DNA from: an uncultured Blautia sp.
Lineage (GTDB): Bacteria > Bacillota > Clostridia > Lachnospirales > Lachnospiraceae
DNA length: 64,000 nt
Assembly (NCBI GenBank): GCA_937893675.1
Contig: CALBGI010000012.1
Coordinates: 1 to 64,000 of the forward strand
Reading direction: 5' to 3'
In this document: positions 37,801-46,487 of the stretch, in pieces
How positions within the stretch are numbered: position 1 is the first letter of the stretch
Layout of the letters: each line of letters starts with the position of its first letter
The notes under the pieces: generated by a model
Database searches by the model: none
Told to the model about the DNA's origin: nothing
The model's input: the letters and a program-made list of their open reading frames with translations, nothing else
Position numbers and translations under genes: made by a program

Positions 37801-39085
37801 GAATCCTCTCGCCCGACATGGAAAGCAGTTTTTCTCTTTCCCTCACACCGACGATCTCGATTTCTGAAATCGGCAAATCCTGATTTTCCTGCGCGATTCC
37901 CTGTCGGATAATGGAAATCAGCGCCTCATGGAACGCTTCTGTCCGTTCCTCCGTATAAATACCGTCTCTTGCGTCATACAGAATTTCATAGGAATCCTGA
38001 AATGCCGTGATATTTAATGTGAGATGATTGTGCATTGCCCCGTCCATGCTCATGTGGATCTCAAAAGGAAAGGGCGCGGTGATTTTGGGTGTATAAAAAT
38101 TCAATACATATTCGCTGATATTCCCGGAAAGGATTCCGCTGTTGTGCACAACGGAAAGAATCCTCTCCATGCCGTATTCCTTATATTCGGAAGCTCTTTT
38201 CGCCTGTGTCCTGGCCTGCGCGCACAGCCGGGCAAAGGTCATCCCTTCCTCTGTGCGCACACGCACCGGTGCTACCAGTGTGCAGCATCCCACACGTTTC
38301 ATTTCTTCTTCTGTTTTTCGACCAAGACGCGGCATGAGAAATGCTGCTTCCTTCTTCCGCCCTGCTCTGGAAAGATACAGGGTAAGCGCTCCGGAAAAAA
38401 CGGCTGCTTCCGTCAGATCCTACGCCTGCGCAAACGCCTTTATCTTCTCTGTCAGATCCGCTCCAAGAGAAAAACGATGCCAGGTTCTTTTCAGTCCCCT
38501 GGTCCTCCCGGAAAAGAGCTCTGTTGGCCCGTCCATGCCGTCAAAATAGCTCATCCAGAATTTTTCCGGATCTTCCTCGTGGACCTGGTCTGCCCCTTTC
38601 TGCAATGGATCCGACTGCCAGTTTACCGGATCGGCATCCGCCCTTCCCGCCAACTCATTCAAAAATCCCTGTGCAATCTGACACATGCTGAAGCCGTCGA
38701 TCAGAATATGATGAAACCGGACGATCAGAAAGCTTCCGCCCTCCGCAACAGGAAACACCTGAAATTCATAGAGCTTTTCCCGGAAAGGTTCTTGGGACAG
38801 ACGTTCCCACAAACAATCTGCTTCTTTCTTTTTCAGCAGTTCTCCCATTCTGCTTCCGGCACAGGACTCCGTTTTTTCAAGAACACAGGCGTCTGATTCC
38901 CTTCGCATTCGCATATGAAAAACAGCGGCCTTGGTCAGGAGTCTGTCGGCCGCTTCTTTTCCTTTTTGTGCATCGCAATCCGGCAGATACAGAGAGAATC
39001 CGATGGTATTCACTGCTTCCCCCGGAAATGCTCTCTCGTTCAGCCAGATTCCATATCTGGAATACTCGTTTTTTGTTACTTTCAT
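34829..39085 (-). pseudogene. NRPS: condensation-adenylation-thiolation-reductase, amber codon in the C domain
   Basis: A 1418-codon single-module synthetase. Order: C domain (about 1-430, HHILIDG near residue 130), A domain (about 438-915, YTSGTTGRPKG, FDISLFEIF with the amino-group aspartate, NGYGPTETT), carrier domain (about 925-1000, LGGDSLHI), and a thioester reductase (about 1020-1418, TGATGFLG and YIHSKYMAE). The reductase predicts release as an aldehyde or alcohol. A TAG at 38420-38422 (codon 222) interrupts the C domain; the same frame goes on with DLTEAAVFSGALTLYLS without loss. Upstream and downstream parts are otherwise intact. A restart at ATG 38335 has no clear ribosome site. 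Read strictly, the enzyme is dead. Confidence 0.88.
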
Positions 39086-39123
39086 ATGTCCTAAAATTCC
39101 TCTACACAAAAATTTTGCTGTTC

Positions 39124-39423
39124 TTATTCTTCAATGCTCAGAATATCCACAAAGCCCGTTACCTCAAAGATTTCCATAACATCTTCATTGGCGTTCTTTA
39201 TCACCATTTTTCCCTGCTTATTCATGGTCTTCTGTGCAGAAAGCAGCACACGAAGTCCTGCTGAGGAAATATAGTCCAGCGCCTGGAAATCAAAATACAG
39301 TTCTTCCACGCCGGAAATTTCTTTTTTCAGTTCTTCTTCCAGTACAGGAGCTGTAGTCGTGTCCAGTCTTCCCTCCAGCGCAATCGTCATCGTATTTCCT
39401 TCTCTTGTCTTTTTGATATTCAT
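39124..39423 (-). CDS. STAS-domain anti-sigma antagonist (RsbV-like)
   Basis: A 99-residue STAS protein. The phosphorylation segment reads DYISSAGLRVLL, with the target serine in the SS pair, and the length equals a bare STAS domain. It would be phosphorylated by the RsbW-like kinase at 32947-33357 or by the pump-fused ATPase, and dephosphorylated by the PP2C at 33363-34832. It is the first gene of the NRPS operon, 38 bases before the NRPS start, with an AGGAGG site. Such a switch usually governs a sigma factor; in this operon it may instead gate the pump. Confidence 0.9.
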   Translation of the reverse strand: MNIKKTREGNTMTIALEGRLDTTTAPVLEEELKKEISGVEELYFDFQALDYISSAGLRVLLSAQKTMNKQGKMVIKNANEDVMEIFEVTGFVDILSIEE

Positions 39424-39444
39424 TTTTCCTTCCTCCTCTGAATT

Positions 39445-39472
39445 TTTATAAATAATTAAAAAATAGCAACAA
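39445..39472 (-). promoter_or_regulatory. Candidate promoter of the NRPS operon
   Basis: On the minus strand TTGTTG (39467-39472), a 16-base spacer, and TATAAA (39445-39450), about 20 bases before the STAS gene start. The match is moderate. It shares the 138-base divergent gap with the two-component genes, so their response regulator may act here. Confidence 0.4.
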
Positions 39473-39561
39473 TTTCGTCTGCTCTGACCCGCGCCCTTTT
39501 TTTTCCCTGTTTTTGTGATAAAATAAACACCATAAACCTTTAGGCAGGAGGGGACGTTTGC

Positions 39562-40308
39562 TTGAAACTTGCACTTTGCGATGATTCCGTTTTTGACACA
39601 AATTATACAAAAAATTTGATTTTGGAAGCATGCGCTCTGCTTTCACTTCCTGCCCAGCTGGACTGCTATTCAAGCGGGGAAGCTCTGCTTCAGGCCATTG
39701 AAAACGGTTCCGTCTATCCGCTGGTATTCCTTGATATATACATGCATTCTTTTAATGGCATCCAGACTGCCCGAAAGCTTCGCGACCTCCTTCCGGAGAC
39801 GCAGATCGCGTTTCTCACCAGCAGCAGGGAGTTTACTTTTGATGCCTTTGATTTAAACGCTCTGCATTATCTGCTGAAACCGGTCAGCACTGACCAGATC
39901 CGGGAATGTCTTCTCCGTTTTTCCGAGAGAAAACATCTGCCGCTCTCTCTGCTGACGCTTCAGGCCAAAGCGAAAACCTACTCGTTTCCGCTGCATTGTG
40001 TCCAGAAGATCGTGAGCAGCAAAAAAGGGATCGACGTCTATCTGTCCGGTACATCTCTTCCCTCTCCGCAGCATATTGCCATTACGTTTGCCGAAGCGGA
40101 AAAACAGCTGGATCCCTCCCGGTTCCTAAAAATTTCCAGAGGATTTCTTGTGCAGATGTCCTTTATCCTCGGTATCCAAAAGGACACCTGTTTTCTGAAA
40201 GACGGAACTGAAATGTTGTTAAGCAGACGGGAAAAAACATACATTCGCAAAAAATACAACGATTATCTCTTCCAGAATCAGTTTACTACACATTTTGACA
40301 CAGAATAA
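39562..40308 (+). CDS. LytTR-family response regulator (AgrA-like)
   Basis: A 248-residue regulator with an N-terminal receiver domain (CDDSVFD, phosphoacceptor in LVFLDIYMHSFNG, lysine in LLKPVS) and a C-terminal LytTR DNA-binding domain (VQKIVSSKKGIDVYL, FLKISRGFLVQ). This plan is typical of peptide-sensing AgrA/ComE regulators. The start is a TTG at 39562, nine bases after AGGAGGGG; no ATG fits. It is transcribed away from the NRPS operon and is followed by its kinase. LytTR proteins bind direct repeats, and three such repeats lie just after this gene. Confidence 0.9.
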   Translation: MKLALCDDSVFDTNYTKNLILEACALLSLPAQLDCYSSGEALLQAIENGSVYPLVFLDIYMHSFNGIQTARKLRDLLPETQIAFLTSSREFTFDAFDLNALHYLLKPVSTDQIRECLLRFSERKHLPLSLLTLQAKAKTYSFPLHCVQKIVSSKKGIDVYLSGTSLPSPQHIAITFAEAEKQLDPSRFLKISRGFLVQMSFILGIQKDTCFLKDGTEMLLSRREKTYIRKKYNDYLFQNQFTTHFDTE

Positions 40309-40366
40309 GTGCCACTCAATCCCCAAAAGTACCACTTAATCCCAAAAAGTACCACTCAGAAAAGAC
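40307..40366 (+). repeat. Three tandem 20-base direct repeats
   Basis: Copies begin at 40307, 40327 and 40347 with an exact 20-base period: AAGTGCCACTCAATCCCCAA, AAGTACCACTTAATCCCAAA and AAGTACCACTCAGAAAAG. They differ at few positions. The first copy overlaps the last codon and stop of the regulator gene. Two-turn spacing on one face of the helix is what a LytTR regulator would bind, so this may autoregulate the kinase gene 22 bases downstream. Confidence 0.8.
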
Positions 40367-40387
40367 GTTTTAAAAAGGAGTATCATT

Positions 40388-41755
40388 ATGACCGTCACCC
40401 TATGCTTTATCCAGTTTCTCGGTTTTCTCATTCAGACCCTGCCCATCGCTCTCTTGCTGATCGTTCCGTTTTACGAAGAACAGCTTCGATTTTCCTACAA
40501 AAAATCAGCCTTTCTGCTGAGCGCAGGCATGGTTTTGTTCTCTGCCGGGTTTGCACTTACGCTCTGGATGCGCTCGAAGTTTTTATCTGTTCCTGACGGG
40601 TATGACAATCTGATCGGCAATTTTTATATGACGCTCTGTCTGCTCGCAACGGGAGTGTTCTTTTTTCGCAGTGTCCGCGCTGATTTTCTCCAAAAGCTTA
40701 CGGCAATCATTCTGCTCGTCCACTATGCGTCCGTGCTTTTTACACTGGTCAATATTTTTGTCAAACCAATTTACAACGCGCCGGGCGTCCTTTACAATCA
40801 CTATACGGTTTTGCTCTACGCGCTTTTTTTGCTGCTGACCCTGCCTTTCGTCTACCTTTTTATGAAACGCAAGGTGCGCTTCAGTCTTGCCTATATTGAA
40901 GGCAACCTGCTGCGCCGGGGATGTATTTATCTGTTTTTTGCTCTGCTTCTGTACTGTATCTGTCTCTTTTATATATACAGCTTCGAGAATATTGTTTCTT
41001 TTTCAGATGCGCATCTCCTGCTTTTTCTTTTCGCCTTTATCGCTACGGATATGATTCTGTACCTTATGCTTTTTTCCGGGATCCAGCTCACGGTCCAGAA
41101 CAGCCAGCTGGCTGACCAGCTTCGAAGCTTTGACGAACAGTATCGCCTGATCAGCGACAGCATCACCAGGGCTCGGATTACCAGACACGACATGCATCAC
41201 CATCTGAATATGATCCATATGCTGCTGCAAAAAGGCGCTTACCGGGAGCTCAGCGAATATCTGGAATCCTACGAAGCCGTCTACCGGGAGCTGGAGGAAA
41301 TGCCGCTCTGCAATTATCCGGCTCTGGACAATGTCCTCCGTTACTATATTGATTATGCAAAAAATCAGGGAATTAAAGTAGAAACCTCGCTCTCTTCTCT
41401 GAATGAGAGTCTGGCTATAGATGTGATAGACCTCACTGTGATTCTTGGAAATCTTATGGAAAATGCCATTGAGTCCTGTCAGCTTCTCTCTTCTGACAGG
41501 GAAAAATACATTCATATTTCTATCCGAAAGGCTGAATATGCTATTCTTTTTCAAATAGAAAACAGCTGTCCAGCCTCCCGAACAGATTTTCCGGAATTTA
41601 CAGAAAATCCTCCCCTGATCTCCAGAAAGGATTCTCCCCTTCACGGACAGGGTCTGAAAAGCGTCCGGTTCGCCGCCGAAAAATATGGGGGAAGCGCAGA
41701 ATTCAAAAAAACAAAGGGACAGTTTACCTCCCGCGTGGTGCTGCATCTTTTCTGA
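40388..41755 (+). CDS. GHKL sensor histidine kinase (AgrC-like)
   Basis: A 455-residue kinase with six N-terminal transmembrane helices (residues 1-225) and no large outside loop, the AgrC/ComD plan for peptide pheromones. The phosphoacceptor lies in TRHDMHHHLNM near residue 265, and the ATPase domain has LMENAIESC (N box) and GQGLKSVRFAAEKYGG (G2). An AAAAAGGAG site precedes the ATG. It partners the LytTR regulator. No agrB/agrD-like signal genes are in the window, so the signal must come from elsewhere or from the NRPS product. It ends 14 bases from the convergent recO. Confidence 0.9.
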   Translation: MTVTLCFIQFLGFLIQTLPIALLLIVPFYEEQLRFSYKKSAFLLSAGMVLFSAGFALTLWMRSKFLSVPDGYDNLIGNFYMTLCLLATGVFFFRSVRADFLQKLTAIILLVHYASVLFTLVNIFVKPIYNAPGVLYNHYTVLLYALFLLLTLPFVYLFMKRKVRFSLAYIEGNLLRRGCIYLFFALLLYCICLFYIYSFENIVSFSDAHLLLFLFAFIATDMILYLMLFSGIQLTVQNSQLADQLRSFDEQYRLISDSITRARITRHDMHHHLNMIHMLLQKGAYRELSEYLESYEAVYRELEEMPLCNYPALDNVLRYYIDYAKNQGIKVETSLSSLNESLAIDVIDLTVILGNLMENAIESCQLLSSDREKYIHISIRKAEYAILFQIENSCPASRTDFPEFTENPPLISRKDSPLHGQGLKSVRFAAEKYGGSAEFKKTKGQFTSRVVLHLF

Positions 41756-41769
41756 TGTTCGTTTGCTTC

Positions 41770-42528
41770 TCAGCACATCATCTCCAGAATCTGCAGACTC
41801 TTGAACCTTCTGTCCGTATTTCTTGCTGTATACAAAGAAATATGATGCTCCAGTTCGCCAAGCACCTCCCGGGACACCCCGAAGGTGTAAAGCTTTCCCA
41901 TCGGTGCCAGGCAGATATACTGCATGGCGTAAAGGGCCGCGCAAGAAATCTGCTGTGCATCCGGAATTTTTGATGCACAGCACCGGCACAGGGCGCCATG
42001 GCTGTCCTGCGAAAAGAAATATTCCTTCTCCCCGGACAGCTCAAGCTCTTCTGCGCATTCTGCGCACTGCGTTACCTCCGGCATCATCCCCTGCTCCGCC
42101 ATTGTGCGAAGCTCATAGACACAGCGGATCAGCCGATTGTCAATCCTGGAATTCAAAAGCGCCTTTACCGTCACGTAGAGAAGATTCATCATCTCCCGTT
42201 CGTCTGTACCTTCCCGCCCGAAATAATCCGCAAGCTCCAGAAAATAATAGCCGTAATAAATACCCGGCTGCGCCTGTGCCAGCTCTGCAAAATGGTGGGT
42301 TACACTCACCTGATTCAGATTATAGCTGGTGCGTCCCTCATAGAGGGTAAAGGAGCCGAACACAAAAGGATTGGCCGCTGCCATAAAGGGACTGGTCGGT
42401 CTTCTGGCGCCCTTTGCGAAGGCACAGATTTTGCCCCGCTCTCTTGTGAGAAGCACGATTCGTTTGTCATATTCTCCTACGGGCATGGCAGACAGCACCA
42501 CTCCCTGCACTGTTATCAGATCGCTCAT
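41770..42528 (-). CDS. recO: DNA repair protein RecO
   Basis: Mediator of RecA loading in gap and break repair and of single-strand annealing, 252 residues. The N-terminal OB fold (ITVQGVVLSAMPVGEYDKRIVLLT) and the helical C-terminal part with a four-cysteine zinc site (CAEC and CRCC) are both present. It overlaps era by four bases, the gene pair order common in Firmicutes. Length is normal. Confidence 0.95.
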   Translation of the reverse strand: MSDLITVQGVVLSAMPVGEYDKRIVLLTRERGKICAFAKGARRPTSPFMAAANPFVFGSFTLYEGRTSYNLNQVSVTHHFAELAQAQPGIYYGYYFLELADYFGREGTDEREMMNLLYVTVKALLNSRIDNRLIRCVYELRTMAEQGMMPEVTQCAECAEELELSGEKEYFFSQDSHGALCRCCASKIPDAQQISCAALYAMQYICLAPMGKLYTFGVSREVLGELEHHISLYTARNTDRRFKSLQILEMMC

Positions 42529-43433
42529 ATTTCCTTTTTGTCATAACCGAAATTTTTTATGAGAAAATCACTGTCGCGCCAGTCTTTTTTTACCTTTACC
42601 CAGAGCTTCAGATTCACTCTCGCCTCCAGCATCTGTTCCAGCTCATAGCGGGCGTTGCTGCCGATTTTTTTCAGCATTGCCCCCTGTTTTCCAATGATGA
42701 TCCCCTTGTGGGAATCCTTCTCACAGATGATCGTGGCCTCAATGTCATAAAAAAGCCGTTTGCCCGGCCGCGCCTTCATGGAGTCAATGGCCACGGCAAT
42801 GCCGTGCGGGATCTCCGCGTCCAACGCATGAAGCGCCTTTTCCCGGATGATCTCCGCCACGATCTGTCTCTGGGGCTGATCGGTCACCGTATCCTCATCG
42901 TAAAACATGGGGCCATAGGGCAGATATTTAAAAATACAGCCGATGATATCCTGTGTATTCTGTCCCCGCAGCGCGGAACAGGGAATGATCTCCGCAAAAT
43001 CGCAGACCTTCCGGTAGGTGTCGATCGCCGGCAGGATTTCTTCTCTGGAAACCGTGTCCACCTTGTTGATAATGAGGATCACCGGAACGCCGATATGCTG
43101 AAGCTGCTCTGCGATATGCCGCTCCCCTGCCCCGATAAAGGTGGTCGGCTCCACCAGCCACATAATGGCATCCACCTCTTTGAGCGTGCGCTCCGCCACC
43201 TGCACCATGTATTCTCCCAGCTTGTTTTTTGCCTTGTGAATGCCCGGTGTATCCAGAAAGACGATCTGTCCCTCTTCACAGGTATATACCGTCTGAATAC
43301 GGTTTCTGGTTGTCTGCGGTTTTTTTGAGGTAATGGCAATCTTCTGACCAATGAGATGGTTCATCAGTGTGGATTTCCCCACATTGGGACGTCCGATGAT
43401 CGCCACAAACCCGGATTTAAATGTCTCGTTCAT
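42525..43433 (-). CDS. era: GTPase Era
   Basis: Essential GTPase for 30S assembly and 16S rRNA 3'-end maturation. The 302-residue protein has G1 (GRPNVGKST, residues 14-22), G2 region (KPQTTRNRI), G3 (DTPG) and G4 (NKVD), then a C-terminal KH domain with IIIGKQGAML. All motifs are intact. It is followed by recO with a four-base overlap and preceded by the M16C protease gene 44 bases upstream. Confidence 0.97.
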   Translation of the reverse strand: MNETFKSGFVAIIGRPNVGKSTLMNHLIGQKIAITSKKPQTTRNRIQTVYTCEEGQIVFLDTPGIHKAKNKLGEYMVQVAERTLKEVDAIMWLVEPTTFIGAGERHIAEQLQHIGVPVILIINKVDTVSREEILPAIDTYRKVCDFAEIIPCSALRGQNTQDIIGCIFKYLPYGPMFYDEDTVTDQPQRQIVAEIIREKALHALDAEIPHGIAVAIDSMKARPGKRLFYDIEATIICEKDSHKGIIIGKQGAMLKKIGSNARYELEQMLEARVNLKLWVKVKKDWRDSDFLIKNFGYDKKEI

Positions 43434-43477
43434 AGTTTTCCTCTTGTTTTCTTCCTAATAAAATCAGTATGCCAAAA

Positions 43478-46402
43478 TTAGCATGTGATCAACGGTTTGA
43501 TCTCCATAAAGGTATCTTTGTTCTTCTCAACTGCGCTCTCGCTTCCCACCACACAGATTTCCTTATCGGAAAGGACCGCTTCCACAAGAGGCGCAAGCGC
43601 ACGCATGTCTTCTGTCGTTGCTCCCAGGATTTCATCCCGCTCTCTCTGAAGCATCTCTCTTGTCACGCCGCAGAAATATGCTGTCCTGGATGCGTTTCCC
43701 TGCATCTGAGGTGTTTTGGGAACATCCTTGCCGCTGATGGTCCCGATGATATATTTCGTCATTTCCCGCTCATCTGCCGAGAAACTCCGGATATAATCCG
43801 GAATCCCCGCAAACACGTCCAGGGTGCGTGCCAGATGCGGATCGCGGTAGGAAACAAAAAAGCTTTCGCCACTTCGCCTGAAACCGCTCATGCAGCCGTA
43901 GGCACCACCCTTTACCCGGAGATTCATCCACAGGTAATCATAGCTCAGGGCAACCTTCAGGATCTCCAGCGCACCGGTGTAAGCAAGCCCTGCTTTTTTG
44001 AAATTGCCGGTCTGCGCCACATACTGTACCTGCCCGGAGGTCTTGAAGCCCTCGTTTTTCTTCACGCACACAAGGGATTTTTTCGGAAGCTTTGTCTGCT
44101 CCTCCGGCAAAACCACCTTCAGCGCTCTGCAGAGTGTTTGCGTCTCTTCCAGGGATTCCTCTTCGCCGGTGTAGCTCACCATAAAGGATTCCGGCCGCAG
44201 GATCTGTTTTGTCAGTGCCTGGAGATTTTCCACGATCTCTTCTTTGCGCGCGTCAAAATCGGCTTCCAGCTTCTCGATAAACTGGTAATAGCCAATCCCT
44301 GCCATTTCATCCTGGAACGCCGCCATGGGCTGACTGTAGGAGGAGGCGCGAAGCACTGCGGTGGAATGCCCTGCGCTTACCAGAGATGCCTGCGCCCTGG
44401 ATTTTGCCTGAGCGATGATCTCATACAGACGGCGGGTGTCATCCAAACGGGATGTCTTCAGGATTTCCTGTATCATCTCAAAAAGGAAGGGCAGCTTTTC
44501 GTAGAGGGCCTTGCCTCTCACAGAGAACATGGCGCGAAACTCTCCGCCCCCCGCTGCGTTTTCAAACACTTCCACACCACACTGGATGCCGCCGGTCCCT
44601 GCGTTGATCTCGTTGAACAGCTCCCCGTAGGTGTAATGCTCTGTATCCACATAGCCGAGCACGCTTTTGAGAAGCCCAAGCCAGGGAATCTGCTCCGGCG
44701 ACAAATCCTTCAGGTCAAAGAGCAGATCCACATAGCCGATTCCGTTGGTGCATACCCTGTGATACAGGAACAGACTGCCGTCCACAGATAATTCCTCGTT
44801 GAACAGCTCTCCTGCCTCTTTTTTGATATCCTCCCGCCGGAGCATGGGAATACACTTCAGCGCTTCCGGATCTTCCTCTGCCTCCTGATAAGCCTCCAGC
44901 GCCTTTGTACTCTGCACCAGACTTTGAAGCTCTTCCCGGCTTAAGCCGCTGCGATACTCTTCCAGCTTCTCTGCAAGCGCCTTTTCCCGGCTGGCCGCAA
45001 GACCTTTTTGGGGACGCAGCATCAGGACACATCCGTGGGGATTGTCCAGAAGATAGGTCCTGATCAGTTCTTCAAAATAGCCTTCCCCCACAGCCTGCTT
45101 CAGTTCATCGAACACAGAGAGCAGCTGCACATGGGAAAAGGGCTCTTCATCGCTGTACAGCCAGTTGCCCAGAATATCAAGGCCATACATCAGCCCCTTG
45201 GGATAGGATGCGAAATCTGCCTCCCGATACCGGAACTCCATATAGTTGATTCCAGCCTCCAAAGCCTTTTTGTCAATCCCCTTTTCTGCAAGCTCGCGAA
45301 GCACGCCTTCAATGGTGGAAACAAAAAGCGCCTTCTGCTCCGGATTTGCGTTTTTGGCGATCACTGTGAAATAGGGCTGCAGAATCCCATCGTCAAAGGC
45401 ACCGTAAATATCCTTGCCCACACCTGCGTCCAGAAGCGCCTTTTTGAGGGGTGCCCCCGGGGCGCTCAGCAGCGCATAATCCAGAATCTCAAAGGCTGTG
45501 AGGAGCCGGGCATCCATGGCGTTTCCGATGACTTTATTGTAGGAGAGATAGGTATTGTCCTTCTCCTCCTCATTCTCCGCAATGGGATAGGGCATGGAAA
45601 GCTCCTTCACGGAAGAAAAGGCCGTCTGAAGCTTCACCTGGGAATCCACAGTGAGCGCGTCAAATCCGGAGAGATATTTCTCATCCAGAAAAGCAAGCTT
45701 CTCTGCCATATCCATGTTTCCGTACAGATAAATGTAGCTGTTGGATGGGTGATAATATTTCCGGTGGAATTCCAAAAATTCCTCGTAGCTCAAATCCGGG
45801 ATGGCCTCCGGGCTTCCGCCGGATTCGCACCCATAGGTCGTGTCCGGAAACAGCGCATTCATGATCTCCCGCTCCAGTACCTCGTCCGGCGCGGAAAAGG
45901 CGCCCTTCATCTCGTTATATACCACGCCGTTGTAGGTAAGGGGGCCTTCCGGCTGCTCCAGGTGATAGCTCCAGCCCTCCTGGCGGAAAATTTCTTCCTT
46001 CTGATAGATATTGGGATAAAAAACCGCATCCAGATACACATGCATCAGATTGTCAAAATCCTGGTCATTCAAGCTTGCCACAGGATAGCAGGTTTTGTCC
46101 GGATAGGTCATCGCATTCAAAAAGGTGTTCAAAGACCCTTTCACCAGCTCCACAAAGGGGTCCTTCAAAGGAAATTCCCGGGAACCGCAGAGCACGCTGT
46201 GCTCCAGAATATGGGCTACGCCGGTACTGTCTTTGGGCGGTGTGCGGAAGGCGATGTTGAATACCTTATTTTCATCCTCGTTTTCGATGAGCATCACCCG
46301 TGCGCCTGTTTTTTTGTGGCGCAGAATATACCCTGTAGAGTGAATATCTGAAAGGTTTTCTTCTTTCAGAAGCTCGTAGGCCTTTATATTGTCTCTGTCC
46401 AT
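43478..46402 (-). CDS. M16C-family zinc metallopeptidase (presequence-protease type)
   Basis: A 974-residue clam-shell protease of four repeated domains, related to PreP and insulinase. The inverted zinc motif HILEH with a glutamate about 70 residues further on is present near residue 65. Such enzymes degrade short unfolded peptides in the cytoplasm; they are widespread in Lachnospiraceae without proven substrates. The ATG at 46402 follows GAGGAG; the longer open frame to 46486 crosses a hairpin and has no ribosome site. It sits in line with era and recO. Confidence 0.92.
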   Translation of the reverse strand: MDRDNIKAYELLKEENLSDIHSTGYILRHKKTGARVMLIENEDENKVFNIAFRTPPKDSTGVAHILEHSVLCGSREFPLKDPFVELVKGSLNTFLNAMTYPDKTCYPVASLNDQDFDNLMHVYLDAVFYPNIYQKEEIFRQEGWSYHLEQPEGPLTYNGVVYNEMKGAFSAPDEVLEREIMNALFPDTTYGCESGGSPEAIPDLSYEEFLEFHRKYYHPSNSYIYLYGNMDMAEKLAFLDEKYLSGFDALTVDSQVKLQTAFSSVKELSMPYPIAENEEEKDNTYLSYNKVIGNAMDARLLTAFEILDYALLSAPGAPLKKALLDAGVGKDIYGAFDDGILQPYFTVIAKNANPEQKALFVSTIEGVLRELAEKGIDKKALEAGINYMEFRYREADFASYPKGLMYGLDILGNWLYSDEEPFSHVQLLSVFDELKQAVGEGYFEELIRTYLLDNPHGCVLMLRPQKGLAASREKALAEKLEEYRSGLSREELQSLVQSTKALEAYQEAEEDPEALKCIPMLRREDIKKEAGELFNEELSVDGSLFLYHRVCTNGIGYVDLLFDLKDLSPEQIPWLGLLKSVLGYVDTEHYTYGELFNEINAGTGGIQCGVEVFENAAGGGEFRAMFSVRGKALYEKLPFLFEMIQEILKTSRLDDTRRLYEIIAQAKSRAQASLVSAGHSTAVLRASSYSQPMAAFQDEMAGIGYYQFIEKLEADFDARKEEIVENLQALTKQILRPESFMVSYTGEEESLEETQTLCRALKVVLPEEQTKLPKKSLVCVKKNEGFKTSGQVQYVAQTGNFKKAGLAYTGALEILKVALSYDYLWMNLRVKGGAYGCMSGFRRSGESFFVSYRDPHLARTLDVFAGIPDYIRSFSADEREMTKYIIGTISGKDVPKTPQMQGNASRTAYFCGVTREMLQRERDEILGATTEDMRALAPLVEAVLSDKEICVVGSESAVEKNKDTFMEIKPLITC

Positions 46403-46453
46403 GTCTCTCCTCTTTTCCGAATCCTGCTCAAACAGATTCTTTCTGAAATAAGG

Positions 46454-46482
46454 TGTCCCGCCAGCATATGCACAGCGGGACA
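46454..46482. other. Intergenic hairpin
   Basis: TGTCCCGC (46454-46461) and GCGGGACA (46475-46482) form a perfect 8-bp stem between the stop of the DUF gene and the protease gene. Neither exit has a strong T run, so it may be a processing or partial-attenuation hairpin. Confidence 0.5.
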
Positions 46483-46487
46483 ACATT

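Noticed and set aside
27299..38422. Genome-wide reassignment or suppression of UAG to explain the two in-frame amber codons
   Set aside because: Core genes truB (61596-61598) and infB (63846-63848) end at TAG exactly where their proteins should end, and no suppressor tRNA is in the window; simple nonsense mutations are the better explanation.
40307..40366. CRISPR array
   Set aside because: The copies are tandem with no unique spacers between them and no cas genes lie nearby.
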